A stretch of 64,000 bases of DNA, taken from Methylibium sp. Root1272. GTDB lineage: Bacteria; Pseudomonadota; Gammaproteobacteria; Burkholderiales; Burkholderiaceae_C. Each line of letters starts with the position of its first letter. Positions within the stretch are counted from its first letter, which is position 1. The position numbers and the translations under genes were made by a program. The stretch spans positions 440,890-504,889 of the forward strand of contig NZ_LMDY01000001.1 of assembly GCF_001425905.1 (NCBI RefSeq), in the 5' to 3' direction. This document shows positions 43,234-53,132 of the stretch, piece after piece. Under the pieces are notes generated by a model, which was not told the origin of the DNA, did no database searches, and saw only the letters and a program-made list of their open reading frames with translations.

Positions 43234-44325
43234 TCAGGCGGTGACGCGCCGGCGGCGCAGCGCGAACGAGGCGCCGCGCTCGCGCCACCAGAGCAAGGTG
43301 ACGGCGAGCACGAAGCTGCCGCCGTGGATGAGCAGCAGCACGACACCGATGTCGAGCTTGCCGCTGGCGACCCAGGCCTGGCTCAGGTTCAGCAGGTTGA
43401 AATAGACCACGAAGGCGAGCAGCGCGAACAGCAGATTCCAGCTGCCGGCGCGCCGCGGGTTGCCGCCCGCCAGGCCGATGCCCAGCAAGACCAGGTTGAT
43501 GCCGCCGACGGCCAGGCCGATGCGCCACGCCAGTTCGCCGAAGTGCCGGTTGCTCGGCTGCGTGAGCAGCTCCCAGGTGCTGCGCGCCTTGGGCGGGAGG
43601 TTGTCTGCACCGCTGCTGACCGCTTCGCCGGCCAGCACGCGGTAGCTGTCGAACTGCGCGAGCTTGCGCTCGCCGGTCGAGAGGTTGATGTCGTTGCGCT
43701 GGCCGCTCTCGAGCACGACGAATCGCTGGTCGCCGTCCATCTCGATGCGCCCGGTGCGTGCCGAGGTCACGCTCTCGCTATCGGGCTTGCGCTCGAGCAC
43801 GAACACGTTGCGCGCGATGTTGCCTTCGCCGGTGTCACGCTCGATGAAGAAGGTGCGCTTGCCGTCGGCCGAGCTCTGGAACTGGCCGGGCGCTACGCGC
43901 GCCACGTCGGAGCGTCGCTGGTAGCGATCCTTCAACTCGGCGATCTGGCGGTTACCCCAGGGCCAGACGAACAGCGCCAGCAGCGCCACCAGCAGCAGCA
44001 GCGGCGCGGTCAGCCGCAGCACCGGCGGCACGAAACGCAGCAGGCCCACGCCACTGGCGAACCAGATCACCATTTCGCTGTCGCGGTACATGCGCGTGAG
44101 CGTCGTCACCACCGCGATGAACAGCGACAGGCTGAGGATGGTGGGCAGGTTCTCGAGCGCCACGTAGCCGAGCAACAGCGCGACATCCTGCGCGGCCACC
44201 GAGCCGCCCGCTGCCTGGCCGAGCGTGCGGATGAGGAACATCGTGATCACGATGGTCATGATCACGACCAGGGTCGCGCCAAAGCTCCTGGCGAGGTCTC
44301 GGCGCAGAGTGGAATCGAATAACAT
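43234..44325 (-). CDS. lptF: LPS export permease LptF
   Basis: A 363-residue LptF permease. It opens LFDSTLRRDLARSFGATLVV, and LALENLPTILSLSLF-like text appears as YVALENLPTILSLSLFIAVV, then RMYRDSEMVIWFASG. A periplasmic beta domain and three C-terminal helices follow. A TTG codon directly precedes the ATG; I chose the ATG. The gene is divergent from pepA with only 26 bases between start codons, the usual arrangement, so promoters overlap. Confidence 0.95.
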   Translation of the reverse strand: MLFDSTLRRDLARSFGATLVVIMTIVITMFLIRTLGQAAGGSVAAQDVALLLGYVALENLPTILSLSLFIAVVTTLTRMYRDSEMVIWFASGVGLLRFVPPVLRLTAPLLLLVALLALFVWPWGNRQIAELKDRYQRRSDVARVAPGQFQSSADGKRTFFIERDTGEGNIARNVFVLERKPDSESVTSARTGRIEMDGDQRFVVLESGQRNDINLSTGERKLAQFDSYRVLAGEAVSSGADNLPPKARSTWELLTQPSNRHFGELAWRIGLAVGGINLVLLGIGLAGGNPRRAGSWNLLFALLAFVVYFNLLNLSQAWVASGKLDIGVVLLLIHGGSFVLAVTLLWWRERGASFALRRRRVTA

Positions 44326-44351
44326 CAATTGGATTTCAAACGGATCGCATT

Positions 44352-45806
44352 ATGGACTTTCGCATTCTCACCACGACGACCTCCAGCCTTTCGAAGGTCA
44401 GCGCCGACGCGCTCTTGATCGTGGTGGCAGGCGACCCGAAGCAGCAGGGTCTGGACGATCCGCTCGATCGTGCGCTGGCCGACGCGATCGCGGCCGGCGA
44501 CCTGGCCTTCAAGGCCGGTCGCACGCTCTATCTGCACCGCCCGGTGGGGGTGAAGGCGGCCCGCGTGGTGTTCGCCGTGGCCGGTGACGCCGGGCCCAAG
44601 GCCTTCAAGGCGGCGGTGGCCGCCGGTCTGGGCCTGATCAAGCCGCTGGGTGTGAAGCATCTTGCGGTGGCCGCAACCGGCGCCATCGAGGCCACCCACG
44701 CCGAAGCCGCCGCGGCGGCGGCGTCCGACGCCACCTACAGCTACCGCCACACCAAGCCCAGCGCGAGCCCCGCGCCGGCCCTGCAGAAGATCACCCTGCT
44801 GGTCGACAAGGCCGAAGCCAAGGCAGCGCAGACCGGCCTGTCGCGCGGCGCGGCGATCGCGGTCGGCGTGGCGCTGGCGCGCGAGTGCGCCAACCGGCCC
44901 GGCAACCACTGCACGCCGAGCTACCTGGCGGCGGAGGCACGCAAGCTCGCCAAGCTGCCGCGGATCAAGGTCGATGTGCTCGACCGCAAGGCTTGCGAAA
45001 AACTCGGCATGGGCTCCTTCCTCGCCGTAGCGCAGGGGTCCGACGAGCCGCCGAAGTTCATCGTCCTGCGCTACGACGGTGCGGCCAGGAGCGATGCGCC
45101 GGTGGTGCTGGTGGGCAAGGGCATCACCTTCGACACCGGCGGCATTTCCATCAAGCCGGCCGCCGAGATGGACGAGATGAAGTACGACATGGGAGGCGCG
45201 GCCAGCGTGCTGGGTAGCTTCCGTGCACTGGCCGAGTTGCAGCCACGGGTCAACGTGGTGGGCCTCATCCCGAGCTGCGAGAACATGCCCAGCGGGCGTG
45301 CCATCAAACCGGGGGACGTGGTGACCTCGATGTCGGGGCAGACGATCGAGGTGCTCAACACCGACGCCGAAGGCCGCCTGATCCTGTGCGATGCGCTCAC
45401 CTACGCCGAGCGCTTCAAGCCGGCCGCGGTGATCGACATCGCCACGCTGACCGGCGCCTGCGTGATCGCGCTCGGACACCACCGCAGCGGCCTGTTCAGC
45501 GCCGACGACGCGCTCGCCGACGCGCTGCTCGAGGCCGGCAGTGCCGGTCTCGACCCTGCCTGGCGCATGCCGCTCGACGACGAATACGAGGAAGCGCTGC
45601 GCAGCAACTTCGCCGACATGGGCAACGTCGGCGGCCGTGCCGGTGGGGCCATCACCGCGGCGATGTTCCTCAAGAAGTTCACCGCCAAGTACCGCTGGGC
45701 CCACCTCGACATCGCCGGCACGGCCTGGAAGTCGGGTGCGGCGAAGGGGGCGACCGGCCGACCGGTGCCGTTGCTGACGCACTTCGTGCTGTCTCGCGCC
45801 CGCTGA
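44352..45806 (+). CDS. pepA: Leucyl aminopeptidase PepA (M17)
   Basis: A 484-residue cytosolic aminopeptidase. The M17 metal-binding motifs are all present: VGKGITFDTGGISIKPAAEM, DMGGAASVLGSF and the signature NTDAEGRLILCDAL. The N-terminal domain (residues 1-160) is the usual macro-like regulatory part. It probably forms an operon with holC, which starts 22 bases downstream. Confidence 0.96.
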   Translation: MDFRILTTTTSSLSKVSADALLIVVAGDPKQQGLDDPLDRALADAIAAGDLAFKAGRTLYLHRPVGVKAARVVFAVAGDAGPKAFKAAVAAGLGLIKPLGVKHLAVAATGAIEATHAEAAAAAASDATYSYRHTKPSASPAPALQKITLLVDKAEAKAAQTGLSRGAAIAVGVALARECANRPGNHCTPSYLAAEARKLAKLPRIKVDVLDRKACEKLGMGSFLAVAQGSDEPPKFIVLRYDGAARSDAPVVLVGKGITFDTGGISIKPAAEMDEMKYDMGGAASVLGSFRALAELQPRVNVVGLIPSCENMPSGRAIKPGDVVTSMSGQTIEVLNTDAEGRLILCDALTYAERFKPAAVIDIATLTGACVIALGHHRSGLFSADDALADALLEAGSAGLDPAWRMPLDDEYEEALRSNFADMGNVGGRAGGAITAAMFLKKFTAKYRWAHLDIAGTAWKSGAAKGATGRPVPLLTHFVLSRAR

Positions 45807-45828
45807 AGAGGGCGGGCGGGGTCTTCGC

Positions 45829-46263
45829 TTGACCGAGATCAACTTCCTCCACGGCGCTGCCGATCCGCTGGCGCACGCCTGCCGGCTGCTGATGAAGGCC
45901 TACCTGCGAGGCGCCAAGGTGGCCGTCACGGCGTCGTCGAGCGAGCGACTCGCCCAGCTCGACGTGATGCTGTGGACCTTCGATCCCCTGGCCTTCGTGC
46001 CCCACGCCCGGCTGCGCCAGGGAGCCGCTGCGGCCGAGCGTCTGGCGCCGACACCGGTCTGGCTGCTGGACCGGGCCGCCGACGCGCCCCACCACGAGGT
46101 GCTGGTGAACCTGGGGCCCGAGGTGCCGGCCGGCTTCGAGAGCTTCGAGCGTCTGTTCGAGATCGTCGGCAGCGACGACGACGAGCGGCGTGCCGGGCGG
46201 CAACGCTGGCGCTACTTCGAGAGCCGCGGCTACGAGATCCGCCCGCACGAGGTGCGCGGCTGA
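45829..46263 (+). CDS. holC: DNA polymerase III chi subunit HolC
   Basis: A 144-residue HolC protein: TEINFLHGAADPLAHACRLL, then KAYLRGAKVAVTASSSERLA, LWTFDPLAFVPHARLRQG and VNLGPEVPAGFESFERLFEI. It links the clamp loader to SSB. The start is TTG at 45829, which gives the standard N-terminus; no ATG lies at a suitable place. The pepA-holC order is standard in betaproteobacteria. Confidence 0.94.
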   Translation: MTEINFLHGAADPLAHACRLLMKAYLRGAKVAVTASSSERLAQLDVMLWTFDPLAFVPHARLRQGAAAAERLAPTPVWLLDRAADAPHHEVLVNLGPEVPAGFESFERLFEIVGSDDDERRAGRQRWRYFESRGYEIRPHEVRG

Positions 46264-46455
46264 TCGCGGTGCCTGCAAAGCAGGTGGTCTGCGGCTTGCT
46301 ACTGTTCTGGCTTCAGGTGCGGACTGCCGGCATCGGCGCTGACGGTGTTTTCCCGGGGCGTCTCCCGAGCGGTGCGTTGCCTGTTTTGGAGTATTGTCTC
46401 GGCCGTTGAGAACGACCCGTTTTCTTCAATTTTTCTTCCAACCCGGAGGTTCTTC

Positions 46456-47583
46456 ATGCAACTCAAACTCAAAGCCATCGCCCTTGCAACGGCCCTGCTC
46501 GCGACTGGCGCCGTCTCGGCCCAGGAAGTGATCAAGATCGGCCACGTCGCCCCCGTCTCCGGCGCCCAGGCCCACTACGGCAAGGACAACGAGAACGGCG
46601 CCCGGATGGCGATCGAGGAACTCAACACCCAGAACATCTCGATCGGTGGCAAGAAGGTCAAGTTCGAACTGGTTGCGGAAGACGATGCCGCCGACCCGAA
46701 GCAGGGCACGGCCGCCGCCACCAAGCTGTGCGACGCCAAGGTCAACGGCGTCGTCGGCCACCTGAACTCCGGCACCACCATCCCCGCCTCGAAGATCTAC
46801 AACGACTGCGGCATTCCCGAGATCACCCCGTCGGCCACCAATCCCAAGTACACGCAGCAAGGCTTCAAGACCGCCTTCCGCATCCTGGCCAACGACAACG
46901 CGCTCGGCGCCGGCCTGGCGCTGCACGCCGCCAACAACCTGAAGCTCAAGAAGATCGCGATCATCGATGACCGCACCGCCTACGGGCAGGGCGTGGCCGA
47001 GGTGTTCAAGAAGACCGCCCAGGCCAAGGGCATCCAGATCGTCGATGAGCAGTACACCACCGACAAGGCCACCGACTTCATGGCCATCCTGACCTCGATC
47101 AAATCGAAGGGCCCGGACGGCGTGTTCTACGGCGGCATGGACCCGCAAGCCGGCCCGATGCTGCGCCAGATGGAGCAGCTCGGCCTGTCGAACGTCAAGT
47201 TCTTCGGCGGCGACGGCGTGTGCACCGCCAAGCTCGCCGACCTGTCGGCCGGCGCCAAGACGCTGGGCAACGTGGTCTGCGCCGAAGGCGGCTCCTCGCT
47301 CGAGAAGATGCCCGGCGGCACCGCCTGGAAGGCCAAGTACGACGCGAAGTATCCTGGTCAGTTCCAGGTCTACTCGCCGTACGTCTACGACGCGGTGTTC
47401 GTCCTGGTCGACGCGATGAAGCGCGCCAACTCGGCCGACCCCAAGGTCTATGGCCCGAAGCTGTTCGAAACCAACTTCACCGGCGTGACCGCGAAGGTGG
47501 CCTTCGAGAGCGATGGCGAACTGAAGAACCCGGCGATGACCCTGTACGTCTACAAGGACGGCAAGAAGGTGCCGTTGAACTGA
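46456..47583 (+). CDS. livK: Branched-chain amino-acid ABC transporter substrate-binding protein
   Basis: A 375-residue periplasmic binding protein of the LivJ/LivK type. The signal peptide ends near VSA-QE, then IKIGHVAPVSGAQAHYGKDN, then CDAKVNGVVGHLNSGTTIPA and DDRTAYGQGVAEVFKKTAQA. GGAGG precedes the ATG by six bases. The membrane and ATPase subunits are not next to it; an intrinsic terminator follows, so it is probably monocistronic. Confidence 0.95.
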   Translation: MQLKLKAIALATALLATGAVSAQEVIKIGHVAPVSGAQAHYGKDNENGARMAIEELNTQNISIGGKKVKFELVAEDDAADPKQGTAAATKLCDAKVNGVVGHLNSGTTIPASKIYNDCGIPEITPSATNPKYTQQGFKTAFRILANDNALGAGLALHAANNLKLKKIAIIDDRTAYGQGVAEVFKKTAQAKGIQIVDEQYTTDKATDFMAILTSIKSKGPDGVFYGGMDPQAGPMLRQMEQLGLSNVKFFGGDGVCTAKLADLSAGAKTLGNVVCAEGGSSLEKMPGGTAWKAKYDAKYPGQFQVYSPYVYDAVFVLVDAMKRANSADPKVYGPKLFETNFTGVTAKVAFESDGELKNPAMTLYVYKDGKKVPLN

Positions 47584-47608
47584 TGACGCTTCGGCGTCAG
47601 TGGTGAAG

Positions 47609-47637
47609 AAGGCGCTTCGCGAGAGGCGCCTTTTTTT
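47609..47637 (+). terminator. Intrinsic terminator after livK
   Basis: A seven-base-pair stem AAGGCGC / GCGCCTT with a ten-base loop, running into a T-tract, 25 bases after the livK stop. Confidence 0.9.
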
Positions 47638-47668
47638 GTGTCGGCGCGTGGCTACAATCCGTCGCTCC

Positions 47669-47759
47669 GGAGAGATGGATGAGCGGTTTAAGTCGCACGC
47701 CTGGAAAGCGTGTGAGGGTTAACAGCCCTCCGCGGGTTCGAATCCCGCTCTCTCCGCCA
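47669..47759 (+). tRNA. serX: tRNA-Ser (anticodon GGA)
   Basis: A 91-base class II tRNA. The acceptor GGAGAGA pairs with TCTCTCC, the T-arm is CGGGTTCGAATCCCG, and a long variable arm is present. The anticodon stem CACGC/GCGTG holds loop CTGGAAA, giving anticodon GGA. The 3' GCCA is encoded. A TACAAT -10 box lies at 47653-47658. Confidence 0.95.
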
Positions 47760-47796
47760 TTCGCTGAGCATCGTGCGCAGCCAGGGAGAGATTCGC

Positions 47797-48171
47797 ATGA
47801 AAGCCGTTGCGGCATTCGCCATGTTGACCGGTCTGTTGATCGGGCCCGCGCAGGCCGCCGGCGAGAATGCGGCCATGAAGGATCGGCCCATCTCCCGCTT
47901 CGGTGCCGACGACTACGCGCTGATGAAAGCGCGAGTCGACCAGGCGATCAAGGCAGAGACGGCAGGCGGCACCCTCGAGTGGAAGAATGACAAGTCGGGA
48001 GCCTCGGGTAGCGTCACGCCGCTCGACAGGCTGGAATGGCAGGGCATGGCCTGCCGGAGGCTTCAGATCACCAATGTCTACGGACACACCACGGGCAAGG
48101 GCGTGTACCGCTTCTGCCAGCAGAAGTCCGGTGCCTGGAAGCTGGTGGGCCCGGACGGCGCGCAACGCTGA
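47797..48171 (+). CDS. Secreted small protein, RT0821/Lpp0805-like
   Basis: A 124-residue protein with a signal peptide (cleavage near AQA-AG). The mature domain has TAGGTLEWKNDKSGASGSVT followed by RLEWQGMACRRLQI and VYRFCQQKSGAWKLVG, the short beta-barrel-like pattern of the RT0821/Lpp0805 surface-protein family, with a likely disulfide between the two cysteines. GGGAGAG precedes the ATG. Function is unknown. Confidence 0.8.
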   Translation: MKAVAAFAMLTGLLIGPAQAAGENAAMKDRPISRFGADDYALMKARVDQAIKAETAGGTLEWKNDKSGASGSVTPLDRLEWQGMACRRLQITNVYGHTTGKGVYRFCQQKSGAWKLVGPDGAQR

Positions 48172-48212
48172 CGTCACCGGTCCGTCGCTCGACGGACCGG
48201 TGACTGTCGCGA

Positions 48213-50282
48213 TCAGTCCGGCGTTGACGCGTGATTCGACAAGCCACCGGCCCCTGACGCTCGAACCACACTGAGACGCCCCGCCACGCGGCTCCCTACC
48301 GCGTTTCGACCCGAGTGCTTCGCCTCGTAGCAGGCGGCATCCGCGCTGGCCAACACGGCAGCCGCATCGGTCAGACTCGCTTCGATCTCCACCACCCCGA
48401 TGCTCGCGCCGACCTCGAGCGAGCGGCCTTCCCAGGGCAGTCGATAGGCCTCGATGCGAGCGCGGATGCGTTCCGCGATCGACAGGGCATCCGATTGGCT
48501 GCAGCCGCGCAGCAGGACCGCGAACTCATCGCCGCCGAGGCGAGCCACGGTGTCCTGCGAGCGCATGCGCTCCCCCAGGAGGCTGGCAACGCGCCGGAGC
48601 ATCTCGTCCCCGGCGGCATGGCCGGCGCTGTCATTCACCGCCTTGAAGCGGTCGAGATCGATGAACAGCACGCATGCCGCCTCGTTCCCGCGCCGCTCGC
48701 CCACCTGTTCGGACAGCCGCCGCTCGAACTCGCGCCGGTTCACCAGGTCCGTCAAGGCATCGTGCGTGGCCGACCACGAGAGGCTCTCGCGCTGAGCTCG
48801 TTGCTCGGTGATGTCGGTGAAGATCCAGATCGTGCCGGCAGCCATGTCGCCACTGCGCACCGGCGATCCGTGGCGGCGCGCCCAGAAGCGACTGCCATCG
48901 CGGCGAACCAGCTCGATCTCCTCGTCGAACGCCTGTCCGGCCTCGAAGGCGGCGGCGACCCGCTGGCCGAGTGCCTGGTGCTGCTCTTCGGACAGGCAGA
49001 TCAGCTGCGTCGGGCGCCCGACGAGTTCGCTCTCCCGGTAACCGAACATGCGGTTGAACTCGGCGCTGAGCAGCTCGAAGCGGCCCAATTGCGTGAAGGC
49101 GATCCCGACCGGGGCGTTGCCGAGCACGGCCTGCATCTTGGCGAGCGCCTCGAGGCTCGCTTGCTGACTGGCAGCCCGCTGCCGCATCACATGTCTGAAG
49201 ATGCGCGACAGGTGACCGAGTTCGCCACCCGCCTGCGGCCAGCCTTCTTCGTCGGCCACGTCGTCCTGCAACAGTCGCTGGGCGCGCGCTTCCAGCTGGC
49301 GCAAGGGGCGCAGCAGCACCAGCGTCAGCAACAGGATGACCATCCCGCCGACAAGCGCCACGGCCACGGCAATCCACAGGGTCTGCCGCCGCGCGGCTTC
49401 GATGCCACCGAACAGCGCATCGGCGGGCGCCGTGCGCAACACCAGCCACCCGGCTTCGGGCACACCCGCCATGGCGACAACCTGGCCGTCGACGATCGTG
49501 GCCGTGCCCTGCGGATCGACGGGGCGCCCTCGCGCGGTCCACGCAGCCACGGCGCCTGCCAGGCGCGGGTCGGTCGAGGCATCCTTCAGGATTCTGCTGC
49601 GATCGGGGTGCGAGACCACGCGTCCCACCGCATCGAGGACGATGGTGCTCGCCGGATCACCCGGATTGCGGCCGCTCTCTGTCAGGTCGGCCATCAGGCC
49701 GCTCGACTCGAGCCTGAGCACACCGCCCAGCACGGCGGCCACCTTCCCTTCGCCGGTGAGCAAGGGCAGGGACATGATGAGGATGGGTGCGCTGGAGACG
49801 CGACTGACGAAAGCCTCCGACACGGTGGCGCGTCGTTCGGCCAAGGCCTTCTGGAAGTAGCCCCGATCGGCAATCGTGATATCGGACGCCCGGATCCGGT
49901 GGCCGTCGGCCACGGCCAGCAGCCGGCCGTCCGGTGCCGCAATGTGGAAGCCGGAGAACAGTCCCAGCAGCACCGGGTTCTGCTCGAGGAAGCGCACCAT
50001 GGCCTGCGGCTGATCGACGTCCTGCAGAGGCAGCTGACTCGCGGCGCTGCGCAGCGCCTCGCGCAGCGTCATGACGCGCGAGGTCAGCACGGCGGCGAGT
50101 TTCTCCGCTTCGCTCAGCTTGGAGTCGATCACCGTCCGCTCGGTGCGTTGTGCGACGGTGTCCAGAACGAAGAAGCCCGTGACGCCGACACTCAGGCTGA
50201 TCAACAGCACGCCGGCCAGGGCCAGACGCAGCTTCAACGATCCGAAGACGGTGGACCCAGAGCCCGGCATCGCGTCGTGCAT
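48213..50282 (-). CDS. Membrane diguanylate cyclase: dCACHE, HAMP, PAS, GGDEF
   Basis: A 689-residue signalling protein. Membrane helices at about residues 15-40 and 285-310 flank a periplasmic dCACHE-type sensor (FSGFHIAAPDGRLLAVADGH, then IADRGYFQKALAERRATVSE). A HAMP-like linker is followed by a PAS domain (NAPVGIAFTQLGRFELLSAE) and a GGDEF domain with intact active site (VARLGGDEFAVLL). It should make cyclic di-GMP in response to an external ligand. There is no EAL domain. GAGGAG precedes the ATG at 50282; the frame also opens at 50300. Confidence 0.93.
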   Translation of the reverse strand: MHDAMPGSGSTVFGSLKLRLALAGVLLISLSVGVTGFFVLDTVAQRTERTVIDSKLSEAEKLAAVLTSRVMTLREALRSAASQLPLQDVDQPQAMVRFLEQNPVLLGLFSGFHIAAPDGRLLAVADGHRIRASDITIADRGYFQKALAERRATVSEAFVSRVSSAPILIMSLPLLTGEGKVAAVLGGVLRLESSGLMADLTESGRNPGDPASTIVLDAVGRVVSHPDRSRILKDASTDPRLAGAVAAWTARGRPVDPQGTATIVDGQVVAMAGVPEAGWLVLRTAPADALFGGIEAARRQTLWIAVAVALVGGMVILLLTLVLLRPLRQLEARAQRLLQDDVADEEGWPQAGGELGHLSRIFRHVMRQRAASQQASLEALAKMQAVLGNAPVGIAFTQLGRFELLSAEFNRMFGYRESELVGRPTQLICLSEEQHQALGQRVAAAFEAGQAFDEEIELVRRDGSRFWARRHGSPVRSGDMAAGTIWIFTDITEQRAQRESLSWSATHDALTDLVNRREFERRLSEQVGERRGNEAACVLFIDLDRFKAVNDSAGHAAGDEMLRRVASLLGERMRSQDTVARLGGDEFAVLLRGCSQSDALSIAERIRARIEAYRLPWEGRSLEVGASIGVVEIEASLTDAAAVLASADAACYEAKHSGRNAVGSRVAGRLSVVRASGAGGLSNHASTPD

Positions 50283-50551
50283 GCGTTCTCCTCGGAGCAT
50301 TGTTGTCGAATGAGGGCGATGTTAGCGAGTGGAAGAGGCGGTTCGAAGCGCAGTCCTGAAAGGACGACCCGCGAGCTTTCGATCGACCCCGTCGCCCAAG
50401 GCATTCGCCGTACCGTTCGACGTACATCGTGAGCAGGGCCACGGTGTTTGCCCCGGCTCCGACTACGCGATCGATACGGTGGCCATGTTCTGGGTGCTGG
50501 AGCGCGTGGCCGCGTTCTGGAATTGAGCGCCCCCGGGGCGCGCCACTCGGG

Positions 50552-51820
50552 TCAGGCAAGCGCTGCTTGCACGACGTCTTGGGTCCGTTGCGTCATCGGT
50601 TCCGGTCGAGGCGTGCGGGCCGCCGTCGCCTGCGGGGGCGGCGTTTGTCGTGCTCCTCGGGTGTACCACCAGGGCAGCACGCGGCCCAGCGCACAGGCGG
50701 TGCCGGGCGTCTTCGCTGCATAGCCGGGCAGCGTCCCCAGTGCGTGCCTCCACGCGGGCGAGCCCAGCAGATCCATCAAGTGGCGCAGCGCCGGATTGCC
50801 CTGAAGCTCGCTCTTGCGGACCAGCAGGGCGTAGCGTTCGCGCGCCAACGGAATGAACTGCAGTCGTGCGGCGCGCGCGGCCGCCTCCAGGCCGAAGGCC
50901 GCGTCCGCCGCACCGCTGACCACAGCCGCGGCCACGGCATCGTGTGTGGGCTCGACCAAGGCTGGATCCGGAGCAGCCAGACCGGCTTCGGCGAACAGTT
51001 CATCGAGCAGGATGCGCGTGCCGGTTTCGGGGGCGTGCGTTGCCCAGTGCACGTCGGGCCGCACCAGGTCGGCCAGCGTTGCGACGCGCAGGGGATTGCC
51101 CGGTTGCACCATCAGGCCCTGAGTCCGATGGGCGCACTCGATCAGCTTGTGATGCCCGGGCCTGAGCCAGGGTCGGTAGAGGCGGGCGCTCAGCGATTGC
51201 TTGTCGATGCCGTCGCGGACATGGAAGCCGGCCAACGTGCACCGGCCGGCGTCGAGCGCCCTCAGCGCCTCGAGGGTGGTGCTTCTGAACGCGAGGTCCA
51301 GCCGCAGTCCGCGCTGCCGTGCCAGATCGCGCATCAGCAACAAGGACGGGTCGTCGCCGGCACACAAGGACAGCGTGTCGACCTGTCGGTCGAAGGCTTC
51401 GACAAAGACGCGTTCCAGTTCTGTACGCAGAAGCTCGAGCTGCGGGCGCAGGCGCGCCTGGGCTCGTTGTTCCGCCCACATCAGCTTCTCGCCGAAAGGG
51501 GCGAGGGTGGCGCGCTGGCCTTTCGTCCAGACGACCAGTTCGCGACCGAGTTCGCCTTCCCAGCGCTTGAGCTCACCCCAGACGTGACGGTAGGACAGCC
51601 CCAGCGACTGTGCGGCGGGCCGGATCGAACCATGGCAGCGCAGAGCCTGGAGCAGCGCGAAGAGCGGGTGTTCAGCGAGCCCCGGCGCCTGCAGGCCGAC
51701 TGCACCAGCCAGGCGGGTCGGCCACCGCAGCTGATACGACAGGCCGACCCGCACCTCGCCATCCAGCGAGGGCGAGGCCTGCGGCGCGGACTGCGAACGG
51801 AACGCGGCGCGATCTTTCAT
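50552..51820 (-). CDS. ModE-like HTH regulator with periplasmic-binding-like domain
   Basis: A 422-residue protein. Residues about 50-120 form a ModE/LysR-type winged helix (LFALLQALRCHGSIRPAAQS, then LGLSYRHVWGELKRWEGELG). Residues 150-380 are a PBP-like domain (FHVRDGIDKQSLSARL, then APETGTRILLDELFAEAGLA and EPTHDAVAAAVVSGAADAAF), as in molybdate- or tungstate-linked regulators. The TGA of the DUF2325 gene overlaps its ATG, so they are coupled. The ligand is unknown. Confidence 0.85.
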   Translation of the reverse strand: MKDRAAFRSQSAPQASPSLDGEVRVGLSYQLRWPTRLAGAVGLQAPGLAEHPLFALLQALRCHGSIRPAAQSLGLSYRHVWGELKRWEGELGRELVVWTKGQRATLAPFGEKLMWAEQRAQARLRPQLELLRTELERVFVEAFDRQVDTLSLCAGDDPSLLLMRDLARQRGLRLDLAFRSTTLEALRALDAGRCTLAGFHVRDGIDKQSLSARLYRPWLRPGHHKLIECAHRTQGLMVQPGNPLRVATLADLVRPDVHWATHAPETGTRILLDELFAEAGLAAPDPALVEPTHDAVAAAVVSGAADAAFGLEAAARAARLQFIPLARERYALLVRKSELQGNPALRHLMDLLGSPAWRHALGTLPGYAAKTPGTACALGRVLPWWYTRGARQTPPPQATAARTPRPEPMTQRTQDVVQAALA

Positions 51821-53115
51821 CAGGTCCTACCGGCCTCGCCGACGGGCACCGGGATGAGCGTGAGCAGGGCCCGCTTGAGACCGGCGCCGCTGGGGCTCTC
51901 GACGAAGACACAGCGCTTGCCGGTGCGCTTGCAGTGGTCCTTGACGCGCCAGTACGCGTCGTGGCTGATGCAGCCGGTCTGGCAGATCACCAGGTCGGCG
52001 GCTGCCAGCGTCGCATCCAGCTTGGCAACGCTGTCTTCGTCGCCGCCGTCGTGATGGAGAAAGCGCCCACCGGTGCGCTCGATCAGCTGGCGGTAGACCG
52101 GCACGCTGGCGGGCCGGCCGCCGACGCACAGGACGGCCTGGTCATCCAGGCGCGCAGGGATGTCGTCCGCGCTACTGCTGGTTTCGCGGGCGAGAGGCTC
52201 CGGTCGTTCCGCAGAGCGGCGCTGCAGTTCGGCCGCCAGTTCTTCGGCATGGCGTCGCTGCCGTTCGACCTCGTGCTGTGATTGCAACTGCGCGCGTTCG
52301 GCCTGATGGACGCGTTCGATCAGGTGCTGGTTCGCGCGCGCCAGCTCGAAGCGGCTCTTCAGGCCCGGGACGGCCGCTTCCAGTGTCTGCAGGTCTTCTC
52401 GCAAGCCGGCGATAGCGGTATCGCGCACGATCAATTGGGCCCGCAGGCTCACGACCTGCGCCTGCGACTCGTCGGCGCGTCGCACATGGTCGGCCGCCTG
52501 GCGCATGCAGCGTTGCTGCGCGCCGCCCAGTTCGCGGCTCAGCACGGCATTCTCCTGGAGCAGCGCTTCGAAGCGATCGAAGTCCACGCGGGCCGCCATG
52601 CCGGCCTGGTGCTGCAGCATGTGCACCTGCCCCTCGATGCGACAGGCCAGCTCCGGCGTGCAGCGCGGGTGCGTGAGCGCCGCCCAGAGCGGCCCGGCGA
52701 TGTCCTGGCAGCGCAACGCGTCGTCCCACCACGCGGCGAGCGCCTCGGGTGTCTTGACCAGGGTGGCCTGCCGCACGGCGACTCCGTAGCGATGATCCAG
52801 CTCGCGCTGCACGGCCTCGGCCACCGGAGTGCGGGCCTTGCATTCGGCGACGGCGCCGCAGTGCAGTTCGTAGTCGTCGGCTTGGGCCGCGCCCCGCAAG
52901 GCCTTGTTCAGCACCTGCCGCAGCACACGCATCGGCAGGCACACGCCGAGCACAGGGCAGTGGGCATGGCCGTCGAGCTCCCAGAGCAGCCGCCGCCGCG
53001 AGCCCTGCAGCGGTGGACGCCGGGGAGGGGGTGCGGCCGCAGCGACGAGTGCCGTCGTGCCCTCGACCGCCTGGCGGACGAGGGCGTCGAGTTGGAGCGG
53101 ATCGGGCTTGCACAT
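51820..53115 (-). CDS. DUF2325 domain protein with coiled coil
   Basis: A 431-residue protein. The N-terminal 190 residues are helical with cysteines (LDGHAHCPVLGVCLPMRVLR), residues about 190-315 form a coiled coil rich in Gln, Arg and Glu, and the C-terminal 90 residues are DUF2325 (AVLCVGGRPASVPVYRQLIE, then LVICQTGCISHDAYWRVKDH). DUF2325 proteins often accompany haem or iron genes. It is in one operon with hemP, DUF3501 and the ModE-like gene. Confidence 0.85.
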   Translation of the reverse strand: MCKPDPLQLDALVRQAVEGTTALVAAAAPPPRRPPLQGSRRRLLWELDGHAHCPVLGVCLPMRVLRQVLNKALRGAAQADDYELHCGAVAECKARTPVAEAVQRELDHRYGVAVRQATLVKTPEALAAWWDDALRCQDIAGPLWAALTHPRCTPELACRIEGQVHMLQHQAGMAARVDFDRFEALLQENAVLSRELGGAQQRCMRQAADHVRRADESQAQVVSLRAQLIVRDTAIAGLREDLQTLEAAVPGLKSRFELARANQHLIERVHQAERAQLQSQHEVERQRRHAEELAAELQRRSAERPEPLARETSSSADDIPARLDDQAVLCVGGRPASVPVYRQLIERTGGRFLHHDGGDEDSVAKLDATLAAADLVICQTGCISHDAYWRVKDHCKRTGKRCVFVESPSGAGLKRALLTLIPVPVGEAGRT

Positions 53116-53132
53116 GCGGGTCGTCTCCCGGT

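Noticed and set aside
42298-44322. A 674-codon open frame antisense to lptG and lptF
   Set aside because: It spans two genuine genes and the gap between them, and its translation is Gln/Arg/His-rich low complexity.
50301-50551. A 65-codon plus-strand frame (50329-50526) between the GGDEF and HTH genes
   Set aside because: No RBS and no recognisable domain; the region is treated as intergenic.
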